A stretch of 64,000 nucleotides of DNA, taken from NCBI RefSeq assembly GCF_004151245.1, contig NZ_JUIW01000010.1, positions 62,001-126,000 on the forward strand. Reading direction: 5' to 3'. The translations under genes and the position numbers were made by a program. The stretch's first letter is position 1. Each line of letters opens with the position of its first letter. This stretch comes from Flavobacterium beibuense. GTDB taxonomy: Bacteria; Bacteroidota; Bacteroidia; Flavobacteriales; Flavobacteriaceae. The notes beneath the pieces were generated by a model. It was not told where the DNA came from. It worked only from the letters and a program-made list of their open reading frames with translations, and made no database searches. Shown one piece after another: positions 27,878 to 37,174 of the stretch.

Positions 27878-28338
27878 GAAGTATAAGGGTTATTGCTTAG
27901 GTAAGCATTGTAGTATCGGTTATCTCCGGTAACTTCTTCGCCCAGCCAGGAAGGTTTTATAAAATTTTCATTTTCATCGTTCAGTTCAATTTCGGCAAGA
28001 ACCAACCCGTTATTGTCTCCAAAAAACTCGTCAACTTCATAAATATGTTCACCATACGGAATTTCATAGCGCACTTTGTCAATACTACCGCTTTCACAAA
28101 GTTGCAAAAGCTGTTCTGCTTCGGCAGGCGTAATCTCTTTTTCCCATTCCATTCGCGTAGTGCCACTTTCGTTACCTTTGCCTTTTATTGTTAAATACCC
28201 GTTTTCGCCTTTTAAGCGCACTCTAACGGTTCTTTCGGGGTTAGAGCTAAGATACCCCTGTACAATTCTTTTGTGGCCTGTAGCCTCGTTTTTAAAGCTA
28301 TTATTCAAAACGAGGAATTTTCGCTCAATTTCAATCAT
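27865..28338 (-). CDS. CYTH domain-containing protein
   Basis: A 157-residue member of the CYTH/triphosphate tunnel metalloenzyme family. The family-defining ExExK is at residues 3-7 (EIERK). Other tunnel-lining charged strands are TVRVRLKGENGYLTIKGK and TRMEWEKEI. Characterised members hydrolyse inorganic triphosphate, thiamine triphosphate or similar compounds, or form cAMP; the substrate here is unknown. It is translationally linked to ypdA. Confidence 0.88.
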   Translation of the reverse strand: MIEIERKFLVLNNSFKNEATGHKRIVQGYLSSNPERTVRVRLKGENGYLTIKGKGNESGTTRMEWEKEITPAEAEQLLQLCESGSIDKVRYEIPYGEHIYEVDEFFGDNNGLVLAEIELNDENENFIKPSWLGEEVTGDNRYYNAYLSNNPYTSWKK

Positions 28339-28429
28339 AATCCGATGCTAAAATTAACTGCAAGGTAGTGAAAATATGAAGTGCTATTTGTATTTTTACG
28401 CAAGCATAGTAAATCCTGCTACTGTTTTT

Positions 28430-30475
28430 ATGAGATTTAGAAAACCCCGACCAAAAGCCACACTCGAAGAATTCTTCAAAATAAACTTTGAAGAAAACAA
28501 TCTTTGGGAATATAAGGCAGATGAGGTTGACCTGCTTGCCGAGCTGGTAGATATCATAAGGCCTAAAGATCTTAATGGTGTCTATTCGGTTGATATAAGC
28601 AATCTTATAAAGTTGCTCAGGGAGAATGAAAACTATAGCGCGGGATTTTCCAAATACCTGAAAGGTATCCTTAAAAATAAGAGGTTTAACAAGATACTTA
28701 CTGATGCCGGAATACTTACCGATGCTGACTTTTTCTATGAAGTAAGAAAAAGGATGTTTGCAAAGCTGATACCCGATCAGCCGAAAAAGGATACTCTTGA
28801 ATATGTTTTAAATCAGGTATTCTTTGTGAAAACCGATCCTATCTGGATAAGAAAGATTCCTTATGAGCAAATTGAGTCCCTTTTCGATCTTGTTAAGTTC
28901 AGTTCCATCTATACTTCGGTGGCTGCAAAAAGCCCGTTGGCCGAATTGCTTTTTGCTATTGACGCCCTTATCCATAGGATTGCAGGGCGTGCCATGGAAA
29001 GCGAAGTGATTAAAATGGTTCCCGAATACGAAAACCTCGAAAGTCCGTTTCTGGAATTTCAAAAGGAATTTGCACTGCTTACAGAAAAGCTTATAAGTGA
29101 GAAAAATAATTTTTTGGCACCAAAAGATCTTGGATATAAACAATTACTTATACTGCATAAACAATGTTTGGAGTATGTACAGCTAGCTTTTAAGAACAGT
29201 GAGAAGTACGGCATATCGTTAAGGGTAAACCAAAGTCTTTTGCGTATTAGGCAACAGCTTTTCCGTTTACAGACATTACTGCCTTTACTGGTACTTGAGG
29301 ATGCAGATTGTGCCCGTAAAAACAGTATTAAGTTGTCTTTTGACCTGATTGAGTACAATTGTGATAAAACCAATGTAAGAAAGCTTATAAGCGAGAGTAC
29401 TCAGCTCTTATCTTATGAGGTAACCCAGCATACCGCAAAAACAGGTGAACATTATATTACCAAAGACAGAAATGAATATTTCAAAATGTTCTGGACTGCT
29501 GCCGGCGGAGGTATAATTGTTGCCTTTGCCTGTATAATAAAGGTTTTCCTCTCTATGATGGATAACAGTGCCTTTGGTCATGCATTTTTCTACAGTCTTA
29601 ATTATGCTTTTGCCTTTATAGGTATTTACCTGTGCGGTTTTACCCTTGCTACCAAGCAGCCGGCAATGACAGCTTCAGCACTAATTCGCGCGCTTGAAGT
29701 AGGGCGTAAGTCTCAGGGAGTGGATGAAACAGAAAAACACAAAGCTTTTGCCGAATTCTTTGCCAGGGTATTCCGTTCTCAGTTTATTGCTTTTGTAGGT
29801 AACGTATTGTTTGCATTTCCGGTAGCATTATTGGGTATATGGCTTATTGACGAAGCCTTTAACTATAACCTTGCATTAACCAAATGGTATAAGCTTATAA
29901 ATGATTTAAGTCCAATACATTCGCTGGCGATGTTTCATGCGGCTATTGCGGGAGTATTCCTTTTTCTTTCGGGGATTATTGCGGGAAGTGTTGCTAACAG
30001 GGACAAGCATGAGCAGATGTATTACCGTATACAGGAACATCCGTTATTAAAATTAAGTTTGGGCAGGGTAAAAACCAAAAAACTTTCTGAATGGTATGAA
30101 AAGCGCTGGGCGGGTATTGTTTCTAATTTTTGGTTTGGTGTTTTTATGGGAAGTACAGCTTCCATAGGGATATTCCTGGGACTAAATATAGATATACGCC
30201 ACATTACGTTTGCCAGTGGTAACCTTGCGTTAGGTATATATGGTGCAAATTATAATGTATCAAACGCCATGTTATTCTGGGGTGTTTTTGGTATAGGTAT
30301 TATTGGGTTAATCAACTTCCTTGTAAGTTTCGGGCTTTCCATGGGGCTTGCCTTCCGTTCCCGTAATATCCCAATATCTGAGGTAAGGCCAGTAATAAGT
30401 TCCATCTGGAAACACTTTAAGCACAAGCCGGCCTCATTTTTCTTTCCGAGTTTAAGAAGCGAAAACAAAACCTGA
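28430..30475 (+). CDS. Gcr-type 'site-specific recombinase' family membrane protein
   Basis: A protein of about 681 residues in the SpecificRecomb family (first named from gonococcal Gcr). The name is historical: no tyrosine or serine recombinase motif is visible. Instead the N-terminal 350 residues are helical and soluble-looking, and the C-terminal half has about six membrane helices (GGGIIVAFACIIKVF, HAFFYSLNYAFAFIGIYLCG, and others). ATG 28430 (MRFRKPRPK) is preferred over 28376, which would add a hydrophobic, Tyr-rich extension. Function is unproven. Confidence 0.8.
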   Translation: MRFRKPRPKATLEEFFKINFEENNLWEYKADEVDLLAELVDIIRPKDLNGVYSVDISNLIKLLRENENYSAGFSKYLKGILKNKRFNKILTDAGILTDADFFYEVRKRMFAKLIPDQPKKDTLEYVLNQVFFVKTDPIWIRKIPYEQIESLFDLVKFSSIYTSVAAKSPLAELLFAIDALIHRIAGRAMESEVIKMVPEYENLESPFLEFQKEFALLTEKLISEKNNFLAPKDLGYKQLLILHKQCLEYVQLAFKNSEKYGISLRVNQSLLRIRQQLFRLQTLLPLLVLEDADCARKNSIKLSFDLIEYNCDKTNVRKLISESTQLLSYEVTQHTAKTGEHYITKDRNEYFKMFWTAAGGGIIVAFACIIKVFLSMMDNSAFGHAFFYSLNYAFAFIGIYLCGFTLATKQPAMTASALIRALEVGRKSQGVDETEKHKAFAEFFARVFRSQFIAFVGNVLFAFPVALLGIWLIDEAFNYNLALTKWYKLINDLSPIHSLAMFHAAIAGVFLFLSGIIAGSVANRDKHEQMYYRIQEHPLLKLSLGRVKTKKLSEWYEKRWAGIVSNFWFGVFMGSTASIGIFLGLNIDIRHITFASGNLALGIYGANYNVSNAMLFWGVFGIGIIGLINFLVSFGLSMGLAFRSRNIPISEVRPVISSIWKHFKHKPASFFFPSLRSENKT

Positions 30476-30505
30476 TTTTTGGCCAATAAGCATTAATTTT
30501 ACCGT

Positions 30506-31597
30506 ATGGAATTGCCGTTACGCAAAATAATCCATGTGGATATGGATGCCTTTTATGCCTCTGTTGAGCAGCTTGATAATCCCGAGTTGCGTGGTAAGCC
30601 TGTTGCTGTAGGCGGAGGTTCGGAAAGGGGAGTGGTTTCGGCAGCGAGTTATGAGGCCCGTAAATTTGGTGTTCGTAGTGCCATGAGCGGGTATCTCGCA
30701 AGAAAGCGATGTCCGGAGCTTATTTTTGTAAAACCCCGTTTTGACAGATATCGTGAAATTTCCCAACGCATACGTACTATCTTTCTGGATTATACTGATT
30801 TGGTAGAGCCGCTCTCGCTTGATGAGGCTTATTTAGATGTTACCAAAAACAAAAAAGGGAATCCGAGCGCAAGCCTGATAGCTCAGGAAATAAGGAAACG
30901 TATTTTTGAAGAAACCGGATTAACAGCATCGGCAGGAGTATCTATCAATAAGTTTATAGCAAAGGTCGCCAGCGATTATAACAAGCCTAATGGGCAAAAA
31001 ACCGTTAACCCTGATGAGGTGCTCGATTTTCTTGAAAATTTACCGATAGGTAAGTTTTATGGGGTAGGTAAGGTAACTACCGAGAAGATGTATCAGTTGG
31101 GTATTTTTACGGGTAAGGAGCTTAAGGAAAAGAGCGTTGAATATCTTACGGAGCATTTTGGGAAGTCTGGGGCGTATTATTATCATGTGGTTAGGGGAAT
31201 CCATACCAGCGAGGTAAAACCCGACAGGATTGTCAAATCTGTAGGCACAGAGCATACTTTTTTTGAGAATCTGGTATCGGAGGTTTTTATGCTGGAGAAA
31301 CTGGATGATATAGCAAAAGAACTTGACAGGAGGCTGCGCAAAAAAAAGATTGCCGGAAAAACCATTACGCTTAAAATTAAGTACAGCGATTTTACCGTAC
31401 AGACACGAAGTAAAACTCTTCCTTATTTTATTACCGACAGGGCTCTTATTATTGAAACGGTAAAAGAACTTCTATATCAGGAAAAGCCAAAAGATTCGGT
31501 TAGGCTTTTAGGTATTTCCCTGGCAAATTTAAATACCGATGTAAAAGAAGGCGAGAAGAAAACCGTGGTTGCAGTTCAGTTAAAGTTTGATTTCTGA
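30506..31597 (+). CDS. dinB: DNA polymerase IV
   Basis: A 363-residue Y-family polymerase for error-prone bypass of DNA lesions. Metal-binding acids are visible: Asp12 in HVDMDAFYASVE, and Asp106-Glu107 in SLDEAYLD. VVSAASYEARKFGVRSAM is the finger-domain signature, and GVSINKFIAKVASDYNKPNG follows. The little-finger domain ends at residue 363 with a short hydrophobic tail (VAVQLKFDF), a possible beta-clamp contact. No SOS box was identified. Confidence 0.96.
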   Translation: MELPLRKIIHVDMDAFYASVEQLDNPELRGKPVAVGGGSERGVVSAASYEARKFGVRSAMSGYLARKRCPELIFVKPRFDRYREISQRIRTIFLDYTDLVEPLSLDEAYLDVTKNKKGNPSASLIAQEIRKRIFEETGLTASAGVSINKFIAKVASDYNKPNGQKTVNPDEVLDFLENLPIGKFYGVGKVTTEKMYQLGIFTGKELKEKSVEYLTEHFGKSGAYYYHVVRGIHTSEVKPDRIVKSVGTEHTFFENLVSEVFMLEKLDDIAKELDRRLRKKKIAGKTITLKIKYSDFTVQTRSKTLPYFITDRALIIETVKELLYQEKPKDSVRLLGISLANLNTDVKEGEKKTVVAVQLKFDF

Positions 31598-31610
31598 TTA
31601 CATCAAAAAA

Positions 31611-31631
31611 AAGCCACCTGTAAGGTGGCTT
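31611..31631. terminator. Bidirectional terminator between dinB and the Bax-inhibitor gene
   Basis: AAGCCACC-TGTAA-GGTGGCTT with an A run on the left and a T-rich stretch on the right. Confidence 0.8.
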
Positions 31632-31648
31632 GCTTTTATAAAGATTTA

Positions 31649-32431
31649 TTAGTCTCTGCTTGATAGTTTGGCAAGCAATCTTAGTATTTCAAGATATAAC
31701 CAAACAAGTGTTATTAATAAGCCCATTGCACTAAACCACTCCATGTATTTTGGAAGACGTTTTTTAGCACCCTGCTCTATCATGTCAAAATCAAGAAAAA
31801 GGTTAAGTGCAGCAATTACAATTACAAAAACGCTTATACCAATACTCATTAAAGAGTTTCCGTGATGTACAGGCTGCCAAGAAGTGAATAATGAAAATAT
31901 CCAGCTGATAAGATAATAAGTAACTATTGCAAAAGTTGCTGCAACCACTATAGATTTAAATTGCTCTGTGACTTTCACTACTTTAAACCTGTATAACAAA
32001 AAGCAAACAATAAAGGTTACAAATGTACCCAGTACAGCCTGCATTATTATTTCAGGATAATAATATAAAGCGAAAACGGCAGAAATACCTCCTATAAACA
32101 TACCTTCAAAAAGGGCATATGCCGGAGCCAGGTACTGTGAGTAGTTTGGTTTAAAAGATGCAACTAAAACCATTGCAAACCCTATTAATCCTCCGGTAAT
32201 TGCAACGACATAAGGATTTTGGCCGATATTAATCATGTACCATGTAAAAAAAGAACTCGCCAGCAGTACAAATAACAGGATAAAACTTTTATTAATCGCG
32301 CCGTTTATTGTCATGGTGTTATTGTAATCAATAATTTCCACAGGGCGGCCTTCTTCATCAAAAACAGTGGTTTCTACAGGCTTGGTAAAAGATTTGTTCT
32401 TTAAAAACGGATTGTTAGATTTAAGGTTCAT
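31649..32431 (-). CDS. Bax inhibitor-1/YccA family membrane protein
   Basis: A 260-residue inner-membrane protein with seven predicted helices, matching the BI-1/TMBIM family in its C-terminal part (LNLFLDFDMIEQGAKK, then WFSAMGLLITLVWLYLEILR). Members are implicated in Ca2+ leak and membrane quality control, but bacterial roles are mostly unknown. The start at ATG 32431 (MNLKSNNPF) is supported by the promoter box at 32453-32460, which overlaps a longer TTG-initiated version. Confidence 0.9.
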   Translation of the reverse strand: MNLKSNNPFLKNKSFTKPVETTVFDEEGRPVEIIDYNNTMTINGAINKSFILLFVLLASSFFTWYMINIGQNPYVVAITGGLIGFAMVLVASFKPNYSQYLAPAYALFEGMFIGGISAVFALYYYPEIIMQAVLGTFVTFIVCFLLYRFKVVKVTEQFKSIVVAATFAIVTYYLISWIFSLFTSWQPVHHGNSLMSIGISVFVIVIAALNLFLDFDMIEQGAKKRLPKYMEWFSAMGLLITLVWLYLEILRLLAKLSSRD

Positions 32432-32452
32432 TTGTGTGTGATTGTTTTTCTT

Positions 32453-32460
32453 CAAATATA
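32453..32460 (-). promoter_or_regulatory. -7 box of the Bax-inhibitor gene
   Basis: Minus-strand TATATTTG matches TAnnTTTG and lies 22 bases before ATG 32431, ruling out the upstream TTG as start. Confidence 0.55.
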
Positions 32461-32482
32461 AATATTTTCCATGATAAAAAAT

Positions 32483-32506
32483 AAAGTCCGTTGTTAAACG
32501 GACTTT
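32483..32506 (-). terminator. Terminator of the pyk transcript
   Basis: A 10-bp stem (AAAGTCCGTT 32483-32492 with AACGGACTTT 32497-32506) and a four-base loop, followed on the minus strand by a T run. Confidence 0.82.
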
Positions 32507-32530
32507 AGATATATTTTTAAAAGGATACTA

Positions 32531-33958
32531 TTAAATTTCAGATACCCTTAATGTGTTTACCATACCTTTTTCTACAACCGGCATAGCTGCAAGGTTAATA
32601 AGCATGTCTCCTTTTTCTACATAGCCCATTTCTTTAGCAACAGCATTTATATCGTCTACAGTCTCATCTGTACTTAAGAACTTATCGTAATGGAAAGCAT
32701 TAACTCCCCATAAAAGGTTCATTTGCGTTAGTATCCTTCTGTTTGAAGTAAATACAAGAATATGTGCGTTTGGTCTCCATGCAGATATCTGGAAAGCAGT
32801 ATAACCACTGTTGGTTAGTGTACAAATCGCTTTTGCTTTAATAACATTTGCCATTTGTGCAGCGTGATAACAGATAGATTTTGTAATAAAACGTTTAGTT
32901 CTTACCTGTGGTGTGTTTTGAGGTACTGTGATAAGTGGAGAATCTTCTACAGCCTCAATAATCTGAGTCATTCTCTCAATTACCTGTACCGGATAGTTAC
33001 CTACAGATGTCTCTCCTGAAAGCATTACTGCATCGGCACCGTCCATTACTGAGTTTGCAACGTCGTTAACCTCTGCTCTGGTAGGAGTAAGGCTGGTAAT
33101 CATCGTTTCCATCATTTGTGTAGCGATAATTACAGGGATACGTGCAGTTTTAGCGCGGTTAACCAGTTTTTTCTGGATAAGTGGGACTTCCTGAGCAGGA
33201 ACTTCCACACCAAGGTCACCACGGGCAACCATAAGAGCATCACAAAATGCAACAATCTTATCGATGTTCTCTACGGCTTCAGGCTTTTCGATTTTTGCAA
33301 TAATCGGAATTTTATAGCTTGAATGCTCTGCAATAAGATCCTGAAGTTCTTCAAGGTCTTTAGGAGTTCTTACAAATGAAAGAGCAATCCAGTCTACCTC
33401 TTCCTTAATGGCAAAAATAGCATCTTTAATGTCTTTTTGTGTAAGCGCAGGTAACGATACTTTAGTATTAGGAAGGTTAACTCCTTTTTTAGATTTTAAA
33501 GGTCCGCCCTGTATAACGATAGCTTTTACTTCATCAACTCTGTTAGTTTCAAGAACTTCAAAAATAAGTTTACCGTCATCAAGTAATATTCTTTCTCCCG
33601 GATTTACATCGTTAGGGAATTCTTTGTAATTCATGTATACCTTTTCTGCAGTTCCAAGTACATCTTCTGCAGTAGTAAAGGTAATTACATCACCTCTGTT
33701 TACAACTACATCTTCTTTCATAACACCTACCCTTAGCTTAGGACCCTGTAGGTCGGCAAGGATAGCGGTATTATAACCGAATTCGTCATTAAGGCTTCTT
33801 ATAATGTTTATACGTTCTTTAACGTCAGTGTAATCGGCATGTGAAAAGTTAATCCTGAAAACGTTAACACCTGCATCAATCATTTCTTTTAATACTTCTC
33901 TTGTGCTGCAGGCAGGTCCCAGTGTAGCTACAATTTTAGTTTTTTTTCTTGTTGGCAT
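32531..33958 (-). CDS. pyk: Pyruvate kinase
   Basis: Converts phosphoenolpyruvate and ADP to pyruvate and ATP. The 475-residue length is normal. Visible blocks are KIVATLGPACSTREVL, RINFSHADY, ILADLQGPKLRVG (B-domain border), the active-site signature PIIAKIEKPEAVENI, MVARGDLGVEVP, and ATQMMETM...PTRAEVNDVANSVMDGADAVMLSGET. It begins two bases after the IPExxxVDY gene, so they form one operon ending at the terminator at 32483. Confidence 0.97.
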   Translation of the reverse strand: MPTRKKTKIVATLGPACSTREVLKEMIDAGVNVFRINFSHADYTDVKERINIIRSLNDEFGYNTAILADLQGPKLRVGVMKEDVVVNRGDVITFTTAEDVLGTAEKVYMNYKEFPNDVNPGERILLDDGKLIFEVLETNRVDEVKAIVIQGGPLKSKKGVNLPNTKVSLPALTQKDIKDAIFAIKEEVDWIALSFVRTPKDLEELQDLIAEHSSYKIPIIAKIEKPEAVENIDKIVAFCDALMVARGDLGVEVPAQEVPLIQKKLVNRAKTARIPVIIATQMMETMITSLTPTRAEVNDVANSVMDGADAVMLSGETSVGNYPVQVIERMTQIIEAVEDSPLITVPQNTPQVRTKRFITKSICYHAAQMANVIKAKAICTLTNSGYTAFQISAWRPNAHILVFTSNRRILTQMNLLWGVNAFHYDKFLSTDETVDDINAVAKEMGYVEKGDMLINLAAMPVVEKGMVNTLRVSEI

Positions 33959-33960
33959 TC

Positions 33961-34446
33961 TTAAAAAATTAAATTGTTTTTCGATTTTAGTTTTTGATGG
34001 TCAATTTTATAAGCGGTGGTTACATGGCGTATTTTAAGGAGCTTTTCTATGAGTTCCTCCAACGCTAAATGGCCACAAATATTTTCTATTTTTATAATGT
34101 AATCCACTTTCTTGAATTCCGGTAATAGGAAGACATTAGTGCTCACATCGAGTCCCGCAGCATCAAACAGAGATATGTTTTCCTCTTGCTTGCTCACGAT
34201 GGTGTTTTTGTTTTCTATAAGGTTCCAGGTAATGTCTTTATCTATATCCTCATAAATAAATCTTGAAAAACAGCTTTCACCTTCCTTTACTTTAATACCT
34301 ATATTTTTAGGGCTTTTTTCCAGAAGAATGGATAGTTCACGATTAATGAAATAAGCAAGCCTGTAATCTTCCAGTGAAGAGTGTATGGCAATCAATTCAT
34401 AATCGATTGTTACAAAATCATCAATCAGCAGTTTGTGAATAGCCAT
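33961..34446 (-). CDS. IPExxxVDY family protein
   Basis: A 161-residue cytoplasmic protein of a Bacteroidota-specific family. The naming motif appears as LPEFKKVDYIIKI near residues 110-122. No enzymatic motif is visible and the function is unknown. It lies two bases upstream of pyk, and the acpP-fabF-rnc cluster precedes it. This order recurs in Flavobacteriia, as far as I recall. Confidence 0.85.
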   Translation of the reverse strand: MAIHKLLIDDFVTIDYELIAIHSSLEDYRLAYFINRELSILLEKSPKNIGIKVKEGESCFSRFIYEDIDKDITWNLIENKNTIVSKQEENISLFDAAGLDVSTNVFLLPEFKKVDYIIKIENICGHLALEELIEKLLKIRHVTTAYKIDHQKLKSKNNLIF

Positions 34447-34562
34447 TATTATTCAAAATAATAAGTCGTAAATATACTACTTATAAATTACAAAAAACAG
34501 TCTTAAAATTAAGTTAACGGTAAATTATCAACGAAAACGTTATAGTTTAGTGTTAAATTGAT

Positions 34563-35303
34563 CTATTTTTTGTTAATTTTTTCCTGAAATGCAAAATAGG
34601 CTCTTTGGGATGCTTTTTCTTCTGCTTTCTTTTTTGAAGTAGCTCTGGCTTTAGCAATAACTTTGCCGTCTATTTTTAACCGTACACCAAAATATTTTAC
34701 ACCTTCGTTACCGTTGTCTTCAAAAACATCGTAGTGAAACTGTTTCTTTTCTTTTTGGCACCATTCAATAACCAGGCTTTTGTAACTTATAACTTTGCCT
34801 TCAAGTTTAGGAATATCAACATAGGGAGCTATAACTTTCTTATTGATAAACTTTTCACAATAAGAAAACCCTCTGTCAAGATAGATAGCCCCTATAAAGG
34901 CTTCGAATAGATTTCCGTGTATATTTTCACCAAAATGCTGAGTAGATACTTTGCTTTCTACCCATTTGATAAGGTTTAGATCGCGGCCCAACTCGTTGAG
35001 GTGTTCGCGACTTACGATTTTAGAGCGCATTTTGGTAAGGTAGCCTTCGTCTCCGGTAGGTACCTCGTTAAATAAGTGTGCAGCAATAACCGACCCTAAC
35101 ATGGCGTCTCCTAAAAATTCCAGACGCTCATAGTTGACAGGGCTACCGTTTGCATCGGTTTTGTTTGATGAGCGGTGTGTAAACGCCCTGCGATAGTGTG
35201 ATAGTTCTATTGGATTGAAACCCAGTAGTTTTCTCATTTCTTCAAAAAAAATCCCGTCTTCTTGAGAACGGGATTTATTGAATATTTTTTTTATAATACC
35301 CAT
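34563..35303 (-). CDS. rnc: Ribonuclease III
   Basis: A 246-residue double-strand RNA endonuclease that matures rRNA and other transcripts. The RNase III signature is ERLEFLGDA at residues 59-67, and the second acidic site is NLFEAFIGAIYLDRG. A C-terminal dsRNA-binding domain (about 175-242) contains SYKSLVIEWCQK and ATSKKKAEEKASQRAYF. ATG 35303, 10 bases after the fabF stop, is the natural start; the longer frame runs back into fabF. It is co-transcribed with fabF. Confidence 0.95.
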   Translation of the reverse strand: MGIIKKIFNKSRSQEDGIFFEEMRKLLGFNPIELSHYRRAFTHRSSNKTDANGSPVNYERLEFLGDAMLGSVIAAHLFNEVPTGDEGYLTKMRSKIVSREHLNELGRDLNLIKWVESKVSTQHFGENIHGNLFEAFIGAIYLDRGFSYCEKFINKKVIAPYVDIPKLEGKVISYKSLVIEWCQKEKKQFHYDVFEDNGNEGVKYFGVRLKIDGKVIAKARATSKKKAEEKASQRAYFAFQEKINKK

Positions 35304-35313
35304 CCCGGGAAAA

Positions 35314-36567
35314 TTATATTTCCAGTTTTTTAACCAAAACGCAGGCATTGTGACCTCCAAAACCAAACGTGTTGCTTATAGCTACTTTTACATCTCTCTT
35401 TTGAGCTTTGTTAAAAGTAAAGTTTAGTTTAGGGTCAATGTTCTCGTCATCAGTAAAGTGATTGATGGTAGGAGGAACAATACCGTGTTTGATAGAAAGT
35501 ATTGAAGCAATAGCTTCTATAGCCCCGGCAGCACCAAGAAGGTGACCTGTCATAGACTTTGTTGAGTTAAGGTTAAGGTTGTATGCATGTTCTCCAAACA
35601 CTTCAAGAATTGCTTTAGATTCTGCAATGTCTCCAAGTGGTGTAGATGTTCCGTGCATGTTAACAGCGTCTACGTCTGTAGGCTGTAATCCTGCATCCCT
35701 TAAACAGTTTAGCATAACATTTTTAGCGCCAAGCCCTTCAGGGTGTGGTGCTGTTATGTGGTGTGCATCGGCGCTCATTCCGCCTCCGCCAATTTCGCAG
35801 TAAATAGTTGCGCCCCTTGCTATAGCGTGCTCATATTCTTCAATAATAAGTGATCCTGCTCCTTCACCAAGTACAAAACCATCACGGTCTTTGTCCATTG
35901 GCCGGGAAGCTGTTTTAGGGTCATCATTTCTTGTAGAAAGCGCGTGCATAGCATTAAAACCACCCATACCGGCAATGGTAACGGCAGCCTCACTACCTCC
36001 GGTAACCATAACATCTGCATGGCCTAAACGAATGTAGTTAAAAGCATCTATTAAAGCGTTTGTTGATGATGCACAGGCAGAAACCGTAGTAAAATTTGGT
36101 CCTCTGAAACCATATTTCATAGAAATGTGGCCACCTGCAATATCAGCTATCATTTTAGGAATAAAGAACGGATTGAATTTTGGTGTACCGTTACCGGCAG
36201 CAAAGTTCATTACTTCTTCCTGGAAAGTCTCTAAACCTCCAATGCCTGAACCCCAAATTACACCTACTCTGTCTTTATCCAGTTTATCAAAATCAAAATT
36301 GGCGTCTTTTACAGCCTCATCGCTCGAAACAATGGCATACTGAGCGTAACGGTCCATTTTCCTTGCTTCTTTTCTGTCTATAAAATCTTCTACCTTGAAA
36401 TTTTTTACTTCGCAGGCAAATTTTGTTTTGAAGTTAGTCGTATCAAAATATGTAATAGGGGCAGCACCGCTAACTCCGTTGATAAGTGCATTCCAGTACT
36501 CTTCAACGTTGTTTCCTATTGGTGTAAGGGCGCCTAAGCCGGTTACTACAACTCTTCTTAATTTCAT
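35314..36567 (-). CDS. fabF: 3-oxoacyl-[acyl-carrier-protein] synthase II
   Basis: The elongating condensing enzyme of type II fatty acid synthesis. The 417-residue protein starts MKLRRVVVTGLGALTPIGN. The catalytic triad is Cys165 in VSACASSTNA, His in VNMHGTSTPLGD, and His in KSMTGHLLGAAGA. The C-terminal GFGGHNACVLVKK loop is typical. It lies downstream of acpP on the same strand and upstream of rnc. Confidence 0.97.
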   Translation of the reverse strand: MKLRRVVVTGLGALTPIGNNVEEYWNALINGVSGAAPITYFDTTNFKTKFACEVKNFKVEDFIDRKEARKMDRYAQYAIVSSDEAVKDANFDFDKLDKDRVGVIWGSGIGGLETFQEEVMNFAAGNGTPKFNPFFIPKMIADIAGGHISMKYGFRGPNFTTVSACASSTNALIDAFNYIRLGHADVMVTGGSEAAVTIAGMGGFNAMHALSTRNDDPKTASRPMDKDRDGFVLGEGAGSLIIEEYEHAIARGATIYCEIGGGGMSADAHHITAPHPEGLGAKNVMLNCLRDAGLQPTDVDAVNMHGTSTPLGDIAESKAILEVFGEHAYNLNLNSTKSMTGHLLGAAGAIEAIASILSIKHGIVPPTINHFTDDENIDPKLNFTFNKAQKRDVKVAISNTFGFGGHNACVLVKKLEI

Positions 36568-36721
36568 AAGTTAAATTTTATAGTTTCAAATTATAGAACA
36601 ATACCCATGCGTCTCTTTTTAAAAATAGTAAGAAAACATGGGCATCAGGATATATTTATGAAAGGAAAATCCCGTTCATTTTCAAAGCGTAACGCAAAAA
36701 TTGGTAAAGCAATAAATAAGA

Positions 36722-36748
36722 ACATCCATGTATCAAATACATGGATGT
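36722..36748 (-). repeat. 12-bp hairpin between acpP and fabF
   Basis: ACATCCATGTAT (36722-36733) pairs perfectly with ATACATGGATGT (36737-36748) over a CAA loop, ten bases after the acpP stop. There is no clean T run on the minus strand (TTCTTATTTATTG follows), so it may be an attenuator or a 3'-end stabiliser that keeps acpP mRNA above fabF. Confidence 0.6.
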
Positions 36749-36758
36749 ATATTATTTA

Positions 36759-36995
36759 TTATTTTTTTGCTTCTTCTATGTAAGAAATAGCCTGACCAAC
36801 AGTAGAGATGTTCTCAGCCTGATCGTCCGGAATCTGAATGTCAAATTCTTTTTCGAACTCCATGATAAGCTCAACAGTGTCTAATGAATCTGCTCCTAGA
36901 TCATTTGTGAAGCTTGCTTCTGTTACAACTTCGTTTTCGTCAACACCTAATTTGTCTACGATAATCGCTTTTACTCTTGATGCAATGTCTGACAT
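36759..36995 (-). CDS. acpP: Acyl carrier protein
   Basis: A 78-residue acidic protein that carries the growing acyl chain on 4'-phosphopantetheine. The attachment site is Ser37 in [16 protein letters not shown]. Length and the helical pattern are normal. It is the first gene of the acpP-fabF-rnc unit and diverges from purN. A strong hairpin follows its stop. Confidence 0.98.
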   Translation of the reverse strand: MSDIASRVKAIIVDKLGVDENEVVTEASFTNDLGADSLDTVELIMEFEKEFDIQIPDDQAENISTVGQAISYIEEAKK

Positions 36996-37025
36996 AATCT
37001 TTAATTTTAGAATTTAAATTGATGG

Positions 37026-37033
37026 CAAAAATA
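37026..37033 (-). promoter_or_regulatory. -7 box of the acpP operon
   Basis: Minus-strand TATTTTTG matches TAnnTTTG, 31 bases before the acpP ATG. Confidence 0.5.
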
Positions 37034-37174
37034 AAAAACTTTATTTTAAAACCATGTTTTACTAAAAAAATTGACTACTAAAATAAAAAATTAATTTCAC
37101 AAATTTGCCAGAGAGCCTTTATTTTACAGTTTATTATTCTTTTTTTTGCAGTGTGAAAAAAAATTAAAAAAGGT

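Noticed and set aside
28376..28429. Upstream ATG for the Gcr-type gene
   Set aside because: The added residues look unrelated to the family, and a TATTTG near 28385 suggests the region is promoter or leader; still uncertain.
28430..30475. Integron or phage integrase from the family name 'recombinase'
   Set aside because: No catalytic recombinase residues, no att-like repeats and no mobile genes nearby; the protein is membrane-bound.
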